Source of the DNA: a virus
IMG/VR virus record: IMGVR_UViG_3300030110_001355
Location: 1-25,187 of that record
Strand: one strand, 5' to 3'
DNA length: 25,187 nt
Shown here: piece after piece, positions 6,854 to 14,261 of the stretch
How positions within the stretch are numbered: position 1 is the stretch's first letter
How the letters are laid out: the number at the start of each line of letters is the position of its first letter
Notes under the pieces: model-generated
The model's input: the letters and a program-made list of their open reading frames with translations, nothing else
What the model was told of the DNA's origin: nothing
The model's database searches: none
Translations under genes and position numbers: made by a program

Positions 6854-7129
6854 ATGAAATGGCATGAAAAATTTGAGAACCCAGTAACCTTTGGGTTTAC
6901 CTCTGACAACTTTGGTCACATCGAGTGGTGTTACCAAAATCAGGAAAAGCAATGGCATCAGACTTGGCAACCAAAACGCAAAGACCTTGTTATACTTACT
7001 AAGCTGAAAGCTGAAGATAAGAAAGCAGTGCTTGACGAGATGATGGTTGAGATCGAGAAAGACAATCAGCTGGTCAAAGACAGAGCCAACAAGATGGCTA
7101 GAGATAGAAGAGCAAGGAGCAAGTCATGA
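6854..7129 (+). CDS. Hypothetical protein, 91 aa
   Basis: Preceded by AAGGAGG (within the end of the upstream gene) at good spacing from ATG 6854. The product begins MKWHEKFENPVTFGFTSDNF and is rich in Trp and His in its first half (HIEWCYQNQEKQWHQTW), suggesting a compact beta domain. The second half is a charged helix ending RDRRARSKS. It overlaps the recombinase start by four bases (ATGA), so it is co-translated with it. No family is recognised. Confidence 0.7.
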   Translation: MKWHEKFENPVTFGFTSDNFGHIEWCYQNQEKQWHQTWQPKRKDLVILTKLKAEDKKAVLDEMMVEIEKDNQLVKDRANKMARDRRARSKS

Positions 7130-7908
7130 TAGAACCTAGAAAGCAAATCAATAATATCTATGGATATGTAAGGGTATCAACAGTGCAACAAGCCAAGGAT
7201 GGCTCTTCACTGGAAGACCAACAAAAGAAGATAGAGGAGTTTGTTCAGGCTAAGTTCAACAGACCTGTTGATAAGTTCTTCATAGATGCTGGAGTGAGTG
7301 GAGCAAAACCACTCACAGACAGACCAGCTTCAAGAGAGCTGACAGATGTGATGGATAACAATGACATCATTGTAGCTACTAAGCTTGATAGGTTTGCTAG
7401 ATCAGTCAAAGAAATGTTGACCACCATACCTGTACTAGAAGAGACTGGTATAACTCTCTACTTTTGTGAGTTGTTTGGAGACATGCCAGTGGTCATGCCC
7501 AAGAATCCTGAAGAGGTTGGTTTGAAAAAGAAGTTTAATATGGCTAGGCAGATGAGCGAAATGGTCATATCTATGATGGCATCTTTTGCTGAAATGGAGA
7601 AAGAGATGATTCTGGAAAGAACCTCTAATGGCAAGATGGCTTGGGCAGAGAAAGGTTACTCTATTGGTGGTGATGCACCTTTTGGATTTACCAAACAGTA
7701 TGAAGAGGTTGGTTCAAGACGACACACCAAGTTAGTGCCACATCCAGAAGAGCAAGAAGTTCTCAAAACCATCTATGCTTGTAGCGATGCTGGTTTGGGT
7801 TGGAGAAGAATAGCCAAGCAAGTACAGTCTTTACACCCAGAGTATGAAAACTTTACACCACACAAAGTGGGCAAGATTCTTAATAGAAAGTTTCAAGGTC
7901 TACACTAG
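7126..7908 (+). CDS. Serine recombinase (resolvase/invertase/integrase family)
   Basis: The 260-residue protein has the catalytic N-terminal fold of serine recombinases: YGYVRVST with nucleophile Ser18 and Arg16, EDQQKKIEEF, and TKLDRFARSVKEM with the paired Arg89 and Arg92. A long helix (MVISMMASFAEMEKEMILERT) matches the dimer-interface helix E. Residues 165-260 (GKMAWAEKGYSIGGDAPFGF, then a C-terminal helix-turn-helix-like end GWRRIAKQVQ...FTPHKVGKILNRKF) resemble the start of a recombinase domain. It is longer than simple resolvases (~185 aa) and shorter than large serine integrases (450 aa or more). It could integrate the phage, resolve genome multimers or invert a segment. The neighbouring spike gene makes the last option worth testing. 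Confidence 0.9.
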   Translation: MIEPRKQINNIYGYVRVSTVQQAKDGSSLEDQQKKIEEFVQAKFNRPVDKFFIDAGVSGAKPLTDRPASRELTDVMDNNDIIVATKLDRFARSVKEMLTTIPVLEETGITLYFCELFGDMPVVMPKNPEEVGLKKKFNMARQMSEMVISMMASFAEMEKEMILERTSNGKMAWAEKGYSIGGDAPFGFTKQYEEVGSRRHTKLVPHPEEQEVLKTIYACSDAGLGWRRIAKQVQSLHPEYENFTPHKVGKILNRKFQGLH

Positions 7909-7910
7909 AC

Positions 7911-7939
7911 TTCATAATATAGATTTTTGAGTCTATAAT
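7911..7939 (+). promoter_or_regulatory. Candidate promoter with consensus TATAAT before the structural genes
   Basis: TATAAT (7934-7939) is a perfect -10 box with a weak TTCATA 17 bases upstream. TATAGA (7918-7923) and TCTATA (7932-7937) form an inverted repeat overlapping it. The start of transcription would be at about 7946, the A of the next ATG, so the first mRNA could be leaderless. Two structural genes follow at once. Confidence 0.45.
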
Positions 7940-7945
7940 TGAAGG

Positions 7946-8068
7946 ATGAGTGAAGACATACAATTCTGCATAAACAAAATTGACTATTTGCTGACCTACA
8001 AATTTATAACGACACCAGTGAAAGAAGAGCTAGAGGTTGTAAAAGCCAAGCTTGAAGGAGTTAGTTAG
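7946..8068 (+). CDS. Hypothetical microprotein, 40 aa
   Basis: ATG 7946 opens a 40-codon frame ending TAG 8066-8068. That stop overlaps the GTG start of the next gene by one base (TAGTG), the same one-base junction used repeatedly downstream in this genome. The product begins MSEDIQFCINKIDYLLTYKF and ends in a helix (VKEELEVVKAKLEGVS). A GAAGG lies directly against the ATG, too close to serve as a usual ribosome-binding site. The function is unknown. Confidence 0.5.
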   Translation: MSEDIQFCINKIDYLLTYKFITTPVKEELEVVKAKLEGVS

Positions 8069-8754
8069 TGTCTACAGGGTGGGGTAGGTCTGGCTGGAAT
8101 GAAGGTCCTTGGGGGCAACCAGCATCTGTACCTATAAGCTTTACAATAACAGGTGTCTCAGCAACAGCATCACTTGGCTCCCTTTCAGTCGTAGCAAAAG
8201 CAAATGCAACACCTACAGGTGTATCAGCTACAGCTTCTACAGGCACGTTATCAGTAGACGCAGAAGCCAACATTACACTTACAGGCGTTTCATCAACATG
8301 TTCACTTGGAACACCAGTTATACAACCTGACTGTAATGTATCAGCAACAGGGCTATCAGCAACGTCAGCTGTAGGTTCTTTAACTACAGTCGCAAAAGCA
8401 AACATAACGCCCACAGGACTAGAAGCTACAAGCTCAGTTGGTACACCTACGTTTGATGCAGAAGCTAATGTGTCTTTAACAGGAGTATCAGCAACCAGTG
8501 CTTTAGGCACTGTCATAATCCATGAAAATGAAGTCATAGAAGTAACTGGTTTTGGTCTTACATCAAGTGTAGGCTCAGTCTCAACCATTGCGAAAGCCAA
8601 TGTAGTGCCCACAGGACAAAGTGCTACTGCTAGTGTAGGTATAATATTTGTCTATGGACAGGTTGATACAAGTCAAACTCCTGACTATTCAGATGTTGCT
8701 ACAAGTCAAACTCCAAACTATACTACAATTAAAGGTGGTCGTGACGCTGCATAA
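8068..8754 (+). CDS. Repeat-containing virion structural protein
   Basis: The GTG start at 8068 overlaps the upstream stop. After MSTGWGRSGWNEGPWG, the 228-residue protein consists of roughly eight degenerate beta-type repeats of the form TGVSATASLG-x-x-x-VxAxAN of about 22-25 residues. The end (VDTSQTPDYSDVATSQTPNY) holds two copies of a SQTPxY motif. Such Thr/Ser/Ala/Val-rich repeats with a terminal SQTPxY or SQTPxW motif are common in structural proteins of marine tailed phages, beside tail-fibre or spike genes. A role in tail or capsid decoration is inferred from position and composition. The antisense open frame here is a composition artefact. Confidence 0.65.
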   Translation: MSTGWGRSGWNEGPWGQPASVPISFTITGVSATASLGSLSVVAKANATPTGVSATASTGTLSVDAEANITLTGVSSTCSLGTPVIQPDCNVSATGLSATSAVGSLTTVAKANITPTGLEATSSVGTPTFDAEANVSLTGVSATSALGTVIIHENEVIEVTGFGLTSSVGSVSTIAKANVVPTGQSATASVGIIFVYGQVDTSQTPDYSDVATSQTPNYTTIKGGRDAA

Positions 8755-8783
8755 TAAATACATGATTTACAGAGGATAAATAT

Positions 8784-11474
8784 ATGGCAAGCACATATGT
8801 AAATGATTTAAGACTCAACGAAATGGGCACTGGCGATGAGTCAGGAAATTGGGGTGTAGTGACGAATCTTAATCTTGAGCTGATAGGTGAAGCTCTAAGT
8901 TTTGGTACAGAGGGCATAACAACTAACGCAGATACACATACTACTACAGTTGCAGATGGAGCAGCTGACCCCGGTAGAGCTATGTATCTCAAATACACAG
9001 GCACATTAGACTCAGCCTGTACGATTACGATTGCACCTAACACTATAAGTAGGATGCACTTTATAGAGAATGGCACTACTGGTTCTCAAAACATAATAAT
9101 TTCACAAGGCACAGGAGCTAATATAACCATACCAGCTGGCGATACTAAGGCAGTTTACCTAGATGGTGCTGGTAGTGGAGCAGCAGTAGTAGACGCTTTT
9201 GCTAGTCTTTCTACAGTAGACCTAAAAGTACAAGACGATTTGACAGTAACAGATGATGCCTCAGTAGGTGGCAATTTAGCTGTAACAGGAACATTTGATG
9301 TAGATGGAACAAGTACATTTGATGGCATTACAAACGCTGGTAACTTTGAAACAGATGGCGGAACAATCAAACTAGATGGAGGCTATCCAACAGGAACAGG
9401 AAATACTGCTTTAGGAGATACAGCCTTAGATAGTGTTACAACAGGAAACTATAATACTGCTATAGGAGAAAATTCTTTAACCGCAAATACAGAGGGCGGA
9501 ACGAATACTGGTGTGGGTTCACGTACCTTAGATGAAAACACTACTGGAAGTTCTAACACAGCAGTAGGACAAGGGGCATTAAATGCTAATACCACCGCAG
9601 ATAACAATACGGCAGTTGGTCAAGGCGCACTTGCTGCGAACACTACAGGAGCATCTAACACGGCAGTAGGTGCTTTAGCCTTAGATGCAAATACAACTGG
9701 AACTTTAAATGTAGCTATAGGTATTTCTTCTCTTACTGCAAACACCACGGCAGACGCTAATACAGCAGTAGGTCAACAAACAATGACTGCAAATACAACA
9801 GGTGCTACTAATACTGCGATAGGTAGTAGAGCATTACGAGATAATACAACTGCATCTAACAACACAGCAGTTGGCGCTGATGCTTTGAAAGATAACACTA
9901 CAGGTACTAGGCATGTCGCTGTAGGTACTAATGCTTTAGATGCAAATACTACAGGTTCTCATAGTGTTGCTATAGGCTATGCTGCTTTAACTTCAAACAC
10001 AACTGCATCGTATAACATAGCAATTGGTGATTCAGCTATGGGATCAAACACAACTGGAACACAAAATATTGCTATCGGTCAAGATGCTTTATCTGCAATG
10101 AGTACATCTAGTTATAACACAGGTGTGGGTTATCAAGCTTTAAAAGTTAATACTGGTCAAGAAAATGCTGCATTTGGAACAGATTCTTTATTAGCAAATA
10201 CTTCAGGTGGCAGAAATACAGCGTTAGGTGCATATACTTTAAACGCGAACACTACTGCGACTAATAATACAGCAGTTGGTTATATTGCTTTATATTCCAA
10301 CACTACAGGAGGGTATAATGTAGCAGTAGGTGAACAAGCACTAGAGGCAAATACCACAGGTGCTACAAATACAGCAGTTGGTGGAGAGGCTTTAACAGCA
10401 AATACAACAGCAGCCGACAACACAGCAGTGGGGTATGGTACTCTAAAAACTAATACTACAGGTCATTCAAATGTCGCAGTAGGAAGGTCAGCCCTAGATG
10501 CCAATACCACAGCAAGTGGTAACGTAGCTGTTGGTCATTATGCTTTAGTAGCAAACACTACAGGTGCAGCAAACGTGGGTGTGGGCAAAGAAGTTTTATA
10601 CGCTACTACTACACAAGATAATAACACCGCAGTCGGTAATCAAGCCCTTTATAGCAATACCCAATCAAATAACACTGCTGTTGGTTCTGGTGCATTAGCA
10701 CAAAACACCACTGGAGGAGGAAATACAGCAGTTGGTGCTGCTTCTGGCGATGTAATAACTACAGGAAGTAATAACACAGCATTAGGTTATGAAGCACTTG
10801 GTAAACTAACAACTGGTGGAGATAATGTTGGGGTTGGTAGAGCAGCAGCACTTGATGTCACAACTGGTGATGGCAACGTGGCAGTAGGAGTTGAAGCCAT
10901 GGAAAACTTGACTACCGCATCTAACAACACAGCAGTAGGTAAACACGCTGGTAGAGATATTAGTACGGGTACTAATAATGTAGTGGTAGGAAATGATGCT
11001 GGTCACGATGCCTTAACTACAATTACTACAGGAAGTAACAATATAGTTCTTGGTAATAATTCAACCAGTGTCTTTGAAACAAAAGTTGCTTTAACTGTAG
11101 GTTCTGATGAAAGAGATAAAACAGATATAGAAACTTTACCTAATAATGCAGGTTTAAATTTTGTTAATCAAATGCGACCTGTAACTTATGTTTGGGATAA
11201 TAGAACTAATTATTACTCACATGAACATGAGAAGTATGGTGAAAGAGATCACAGTAAAAAATCATCAGATAAACAATTAGGTTTTATAGCACAAGAAATT
11301 AAAGCAATAGAAACTTCAATAGGTTGGAGTGATGACCATGTTGTTAATACCTCTAATTCACTATCTTATAAATTGATGGAAACTCAATTAATACCAATTC
11401 TAGTTAAGGCTTTACAAGAAGCTGATGATAAAATAGATGCGTTGACTACTAGAGTCACGACATTAGAAGGATAA
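8784..11474 (+). CDS. Tail spike/fibre with NTAVG head-like repeats and S74 intramolecular chaperone
   Basis: The 896-residue protein has three parts. Residues 1-206 are an N-terminal virion-binding region (MASTYVNDLRLNEMGTGDES, then beta repeats including TVTDDASVGGNLAVTGTFDV). Residues 207 to about 767 contain some 33 repeats of about 17 residues, consensus NTAVGxxALxANTTGxx, resembling trimeric adhesin head repeats. The last ~123 residues are a peptidase S74 chaperone beginning SDERDKTDI, where Ser774 and Lys779 would form the self-cleavage dyad. They include LGFIAQEIKAI and end in a coiled coil (VKALQEADDKIDALTTRVTTL). In this family the chaperone trimerises the fibre and is then removed. 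The protein probably binds the host surface. AGAGG precedes ATG 8784. Confidence 0.9.
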   Translation: MASTYVNDLRLNEMGTGDESGNWGVVTNLNLELIGEALSFGTEGITTNADTHTTTVADGAADPGRAMYLKYTGTLDSACTITIAPNTISRMHFIENGTTGSQNIIISQGTGANITIPAGDTKAVYLDGAGSGAAVVDAFASLSTVDLKVQDDLTVTDDASVGGNLAVTGTFDVDGTSTFDGITNAGNFETDGGTIKLDGGYPTGTGNTALGDTALDSVTTGNYNTAIGENSLTANTEGGTNTGVGSRTLDENTTGSSNTAVGQGALNANTTADNNTAVGQGALAANTTGASNTAVGALALDANTTGTLNVAIGISSLTANTTADANTAVGQQTMTANTTGATNTAIGSRALRDNTTASNNTAVGADALKDNTTGTRHVAVGTNALDANTTGSHSVAIGYAALTSNTTASYNIAIGDSAMGSNTTGTQNIAIGQDALSAMSTSSYNTGVGYQALKVNTGQENAAFGTDSLLANTSGGRNTALGAYTLNANTTATNNTAVGYIALYSNTTGGYNVAVGEQALEANTTGATNTAVGGEALTANTTAADNTAVGYGTLKTNTTGHSNVAVGRSALDANTTASGNVAVGHYALVANTTGAANVGVGKEVLYATTTQDNNTAVGNQALYSNTQSNNTAVGSGALAQNTTGGGNTAVGAASGDVITTGSNNTALGYEALGKLTTGGDNVGVGRAAALDVTTGDGNVAVGVEAMENLTTASNNTAVGKHAGRDISTGTNNVVVGNDAGHDALTTITTGSNNIVLGNNSTSVFETKVALTVGSDERDKTDIETLPNNAGLNFVNQMRPVTYVWDNRTNYYSHEHEKYGERDHSKKSSDKQLGFIAQEIKAIETSIGWSDDHVVNTSNSLSYKLMETQLIPILVKALQEADDKIDALTTRVTTLEG
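9402..11064 (+). repeat. Tandem 51-bp (17-residue) coding repeats, about 33 units
   Basis: Each unit encodes N-[TVI]-[AG]-[VI]-G-x-x-[AS]-L-x-x-N-T-T-x-x-x. Units diverge at the DNA level but keep length, with only two or three units of 16 or 21 residues. Together they encode the beta-rich shaft of the spike. Confidence 0.9.
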
Positions 11475-11484
11475 GGAGTAAAAA

Positions 11485-11817
11485 ATGGCAGTAACAAAAA
11501 CAATAACAAGTTGTACCCCATACGTTAATAGCAACAGCAAGGTTGATAAATGGGATATAGAAATGACTTATGAAAACGATAGTGAAGGTGATGCGACTTA
11601 TTACAAGTCTGAATTTAATGCAACTATAGAACAGTTAGACCGAGATGGTAATGCTAACTTTACACTAAAAGCTAAAAGCAGTTGGACTAATGCAAACTTA
11701 GTAGCTATCTGTCCTGTATCACTATGGGATTCAGTATTTGCTAGTCAGGTAGATAGTGTAATTACTAACCCACCAGTAGAAAGTACACCAGACGAAGCGT
11801 TTAGCGTACCTAGTTAA
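11485..11817 (+). CDS. Small structural-region protein, 110 aa
   Basis: ATG 11485 follows TAAGGAG at ideal spacing. The product begins MAVTKTITSCTPYVNSNSKV and alternates polar and hydrophobic residues in beta fashion (KWDIEMTYENDSEGDATYYK, NFTLKAKSSW), with no helix-rich region or signal peptide. It sits between the spike and the second oxygenase and ends with a one-base stop/start overlap (TAATG) into the latter. A tail or spike accessory protein is plausible from context. The family is not recognised with confidence. Confidence 0.6.
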   Translation: MAVTKTITSCTPYVNSNSKVDKWDIEMTYENDSEGDATYYKSEFNATIEQLDRDGNANFTLKAKSSWTNANLVAICPVSLWDSVFASQVDSVITNPPVESTPDEAFSVPS

Positions 11818-12560
11818 TGGCACAAGTTACAGTACATAATATGCCTTCTGTTTACGTTATGGAAACAGAAATGCCTATTAGTATGGTAAATGACTTAAAC
11901 GATTACCTTGATGAATATTTAGAAGATGAAAACAAAAAATCATTAGCTAATACTTTGGTTGGGCAAATAACTCAGGGCGAACAATTACTGATGGATAATG
12001 CAGACCCTAGAGTAAAAGAATATTCAGATTTTATCTGTAGTCTTGGTGCTGATTACATAAACTTTTTTAGCAATAATACTGGTTCACGCCTTTCTTCTCC
12101 AAAGTCAGTAGCCATCGATGAAACATGGTCGGTACATAGTTACGAAGGCGACTATAATCCAATCCACGACCATGGGACAAAAACCTTAATGGGAATATCA
12201 ACTACTGGTTGGACAAAAGTACCCCAACAAATATTAAACCAACCTGTAGCTGGGTCGCCAAACTACTCCTTATATAATACATCTGGCGATTGCGATGGTT
12301 ACATTGCTTTTAATTATGGTAGAAACGAATTGATGAATACAGAGAGACTTAGACCACCTCAGTCTTTTGTTATGAAACCAGAAGTAGGAAAATTATTAGT
12401 GTTTCCTTCTTGGTTACAACACATGGTATATCCCTTTAAAGGTGAAGGCGAAAGAAGAACAGTAGCATCTAACTTAAATTGTTGGGATGTTCCAGATGTG
12501 GCTGAACAACTAAAAGAATCTTGGGATGTTCCAGAAGAATCATTAACAGAAGGAGAATGA
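11817..12560 (+). CDS. 2OG-Fe(II) oxygenase-like protein of the virion region
   Basis: The 247-residue protein has the C-terminal dioxygenase-like core YNPIHDHGTKTLMGIS (His117, Asp118, His119). This is followed by YIAFNYGR, then the block VGKLLVFPSWLQHMVYPF with His202, and GEGERRTVASNLN with Arg213/214. The FPSWLxH...R...N order is that of the 2OG-FeII oxygenase family found widely in phages next to tail genes. Metal ligands are most likely His117 or His119, with Asp118 or a partner, and His202. The exact ligand assignment is uncertain because the motif is HDH. Substrates of this phage family are unknown. It is unlike the oxygenase at 345-890. The start overlaps the upstream stop by one base. 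Confidence 0.8.
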   Translation: MAQVTVHNMPSVYVMETEMPISMVNDLNDYLDEYLEDENKKSLANTLVGQITQGEQLLMDNADPRVKEYSDFICSLGADYINFFSNNTGSRLSSPKSVAIDETWSVHSYEGDYNPIHDHGTKTLMGISTTGWTKVPQQILNQPVAGSPNYSLYNTSGDCDGYIAFNYGRNELMNTERLRPPQSFVMKPEVGKLLVFPSWLQHMVYPFKGEGERRTVASNLNCWDVPDVAEQLKESWDVPEESLTEGE

Positions 12561-12561
12561 T

Positions 12562-12729
12562 ATGTTAGATACAATCTTAACAATAATACAAATAGCACCT
12601 TGGGTCATATCAGGTGCTTCTTTAATTTGTGCTTTGACACCCACGCCAAAAGACGATGAGATTATAGGTAAAATCTATAAGCTAATAGATTGGTGTGCTA
12701 TAAACGTAGGCAAAGCCAAGGAGAAATAA
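12562..12729 (+). CDS. Small membrane protein, 55 aa, holin-like
   Basis: ATG 12562 is preceded by AAGGAG. The product begins MLDTILTIIQIAPWVISGAS, with a hydrophobic helix at about residues 4-26, then a conserved-looking hydrophilic part TPTPKDDEIIGKIYKLIDW ending NVGKAKEK. I have the impression that short proteins with this TPTPKDD-IGK-Y-K-ID pattern recur next to spike and lysis genes in marine phages, but no function is established. It could be a holin or a membrane-anchored accessory protein. It is the first of a run of small, mostly membrane proteins. Confidence 0.65.
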   Translation: MLDTILTIIQIAPWVISGASLICALTPTPKDDEIIGKIYKLIDWCAINVGKAKEK

Positions 12730-12730
12730 C

Positions 12731-12889
12731 ATGAGTTTTTGGAAAAAAATGATTGACGCTCTCACAGGAACTGTAAGAAAAACTGTAAGAGCCAGAGATG
12801 AAGATGGTAGATTTATAGGCGATGATGAATCAACACCTGATGTCAATGAAGCCTACGAAGAAATAAGAGTAAAAAAAGCAAAAAAATAA
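12731..12889 (+). CDS. Small soluble charged protein, 52 aa
   Basis: ATG 12731 follows AAGGAG. The product begins MSFWKKMIDALTGTVRKTVR, continues RARDEDGRFIGDDESTPDVN and ends IRVKKAKK. The first part is an amphipathic basic helix that could lie on a membrane; the middle is acidic. It ends with a one-base TAATG overlap into the next gene. No family is recognised. Confidence 0.6.
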   Translation: MSFWKKMIDALTGTVRKTVRARDEDGRFIGDDESTPDVNEAYEEIRVKKAKK

Positions 12890-13071
12890 TGGCAACAGCT
12901 AGGGATGCACTCAATAAAATAGAGTCACATGAAAGAGAGTGTGCAATACGTTATCAAAATATTGAAAAAAGACTGGATGAAGGTTCAGAAAAATTTAAAA
13001 AACTTGAGAACATGTTGTGGGGTGTTTATCCTTTCATAGTTGGAGCTATTGTACTAAGTAAATTTATATAA
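12889..13071 (+). CDS. Coiled-coil, C-terminally membrane-anchored protein (XhlA-like), 60 aa
   Basis: Begins MATARDALNKIESHERECAI, with a heptad-like charged helix to residue 42 and a hydrophobic tail anchor (MLWGVYPFIVGAIVLSKFI). This is the architecture of the XhlA haemolysin/holin-associated family, in which a coiled coil precedes one C-terminal transmembrane helix. It overlaps neighbours by single bases at both ends. The placement ahead of other membrane proteins fits a role in lysis timing. The family assignment is from architecture and is moderately sure. Confidence 0.65.
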   Translation: MATARDALNKIESHERECAIRYQNIEKRLDEGSEKFKKLENMLWGVYPFIVGAIVLSKFI

Positions 13072-13457
13072 TGAGTGATAGAGAGCCCTCAAGCAGATTT
13101 GGTGGTGACATGGATAGGAATGAGGTAGAAATAGACCTCAATAAATTCATGGCTTTACTACAAGAAAAGTCTGAGCTAAAAGATAGAATTAGAGAGCTAG
13201 AGGATGAATACAATCGCAACCCATTTCAAAAATTTATTTTTGTTGCAGAAGCATTAGATAGCTGGAGACTTATACCTAGAGCATTTTTGGGCGTTTATAT
13301 GTATCTTCTTTACTACACTACGTTTTGGTTTATGGATTTACCAGACCCTACATTTGAACAGTCAGGCTTAATATCAATAGTTGTAGGAGCTGGAGCAGCT
13401 TGGTTTGGTTTGTACACCAATAGTCACAAATCTAAAAGTGACTTTAAACCCAAGTAA
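13071..13457 (+). CDS. Two-helix membrane protein, holin candidate, 128 aa
   Basis: The N-terminal half is hydrophilic and helical (residues 1-70, with KFMALLQEKSELKDRIREL forming a likely coiled coil). Two transmembrane helices follow: about residues 69-92 (IPRAFLGVYMYLLYYTTFWF) and 100-117 (GLISIVVGAGAAWFGLY). A basic tail (NSHKSKSDFKPK) would be cytoplasmic. Length, two helices and the charged tail are compatible with a class II-type holin. Similar proteins with the ending GAGAAWFGLYxN seem frequent in marine phages. This is the best holin candidate in the window, because the endolysin has no export signal. Confidence 0.6.
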   Translation: MSDREPSSRFGGDMDRNEVEIDLNKFMALLQEKSELKDRIRELEDEYNRNPFQKFIFVAEALDSWRLIPRAFLGVYMYLLYYTTFWFMDLPDPTFEQSGLISIVVGAGAAWFGLYTNSHKSKSDFKPK

Positions 13458-13750
13458 TGGAAGTATTTGAACTTATAGCAGAGGTAGGTTTGCCCATAGC
13501 AAGTGGACTGTTGATGGGTTTTTTTATATTCATGGTTATGAAACAAATGATGGATGGTCTTGTTGATGAAATCAAAACCATACAGGGTATATCTAAAATG
13601 TTAATAACAAGAGCTTCTATTATGAACAACGATATGATTCGTATAGATGTAAGTGTTTCTAGTGCTTTAAATTTAGCACCAGACTTAGATAGAATATCAA
13701 GGGCAGAAAACTTTGTAGAAGACGGAAAGATAGACGCTAGGAGAGATTAG
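13457..13750 (+). CDS. Single-pass membrane protein, 97 aa, paralogue of next gene
   Basis: Begins MEVFELIAEVGLPIASGLLM, with a transmembrane helix at about residues 9-29, then a helical cytoplasmic or periplasmic part with NNDMIRIDVSVSSALNL near residue 57. The next protein, at 13750, has the same length and plan and a matching DQDMIRLQQKVNTVLEV, so the pair arose by tandem duplication. Start and stop overlap neighbours by one base. The role is unknown; a lysis or membrane scaffold role is possible from context. Confidence 0.65.
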   Translation: MEVFELIAEVGLPIASGLLMGFFIFMVMKQMMDGLVDEIKTIQGISKMLITRASIMNNDMIRIDVSVSSALNLAPDLDRISRAENFVEDGKIDARRD

Positions 13751-14043
13751 TGGATATTGTACAAATCATAGCAGATTTTGGTTTTTCTGTTGTGATGGTT
13801 GTTGGATTAGGATATTTTGTTTTTTTTGTATGGACTACTATCACAGAAAAAATAGACCCTTCAGTAGAAGAGATGAAGGCAACTATTATACGTTTGACTG
13901 ACCAATTACGTTTACTTGACCAAGATATGATAAGGTTACAGCAAAAGGTAAATACTGTTTTAGAAGTCAGAGAAAAAGAGGGGAGACATGAAACAGCAGA
14001 ACCAAAAAATAAAAACGAAAAAGGAGTTAGAAGAGTTGATTAA
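13750..14043 (+). CDS. Single-pass membrane protein, 97 aa, paralogue of preceding gene
   Basis: The GTG start overlaps the upstream TAG (TAGTG). The product begins MDIVQIIADFGFSVVMVVGL, with a transmembrane helix at about residues 8-30. A heptad-rich helix follows (EEMKATIIRLTDQLRLLDQD, MIRLQQKVNTVLEV), then a charged end rich in Glu, Lys and Asn. The helix motif (D/N)-x-DMIR and the identical overall length link it to the 13457 product. It may form hetero-oligomers with that protein. No family is recognised. Confidence 0.65.
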   Translation: MDIVQIIADFGFSVVMVVGLGYFVFFVWTTITEKIDPSVEEMKATIIRLTDQLRLLDQDMIRLQQKVNTVLEVREKEGRHETAEPKNKNEKGVRRVD

Positions 14044-14071
14044 ACAACAACAGGATAGACGTAATGGATAG
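13988..14071 (+). CDS. Possible 27-aa Gln/Lys-rich peptide overlapping the preceding gene
   Basis: ATG 13988 is preceded by GAGGGGAG at good spacing and opens a 27-codon frame (MKQQNQKIKTKKELEELIKQ, then QQDRRNG) in another frame from the 13750 gene. It ends just inside the start of the 14064 gene (eight-base overlap). The Shine-Dalgarno sequence is better than that of its neighbours, but such a short peptide could be chance. Confidence 0.3.
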   Translation: MKQQNQKIKTKKELEELIKQQQDRRNG

Positions 14072-14261
14072 AAGAACAAAAAAAATATTTGAGAAGGAGA
14101 TACAAAAAGAAATGTGTTGGATTGGCACAGTCTTATTATCCTTTGTTATTTTTTTTGTACTTACATTTTCATTTGCAATTCTACTTGTTGGTAATGAAGT
14201 TATTGCAGATAGAAACATAGACAATTTTAAAAATTCTTTTTTTGTAAATAAAGATGAATAG
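14064..14261 (+). CDS. Single-pass membrane protein, 65 aa, at the head of the curli-like module
   Basis: Begins MDRRTKKIFEKEIQKEMCWI, a basic cytoplasmic start, followed by a strong transmembrane helix at about residues 19-43 (WIGTVLLSFVIFFVLTFSFAI) and a short hydrophilic end (DRNIDNFKNSFFVNKDE). Its end overlaps the csgF-like start by eight bases. It is not similar to CsgE, the periplasmic adaptor expected in a curli system, which is larger and secreted. It could be a dedicated inner-membrane partner or simply the last of the small membrane proteins. Confidence 0.6.
   Translation: MDRRTKKIFEKEIQKEMCWIGTVLLSFVIFFVLTFSFAILLVGNEVIADRNIDNFKNSFFVNKDE

Noticed and set aside
8061-8612. 183-codon antisense open frame over the repeat-protein gene
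   Set aside because: It mirrors the Thr/Ser/Ala/Val repeats of the plus-strand gene, has no ribosome-binding site and would overlap a well-supported structural gene.
14064-14261. Possible CsgE
   Set aside because: It is a 65-residue single-pass membrane protein, whereas CsgE is a larger secreted periplasmic protein with different conserved residues.
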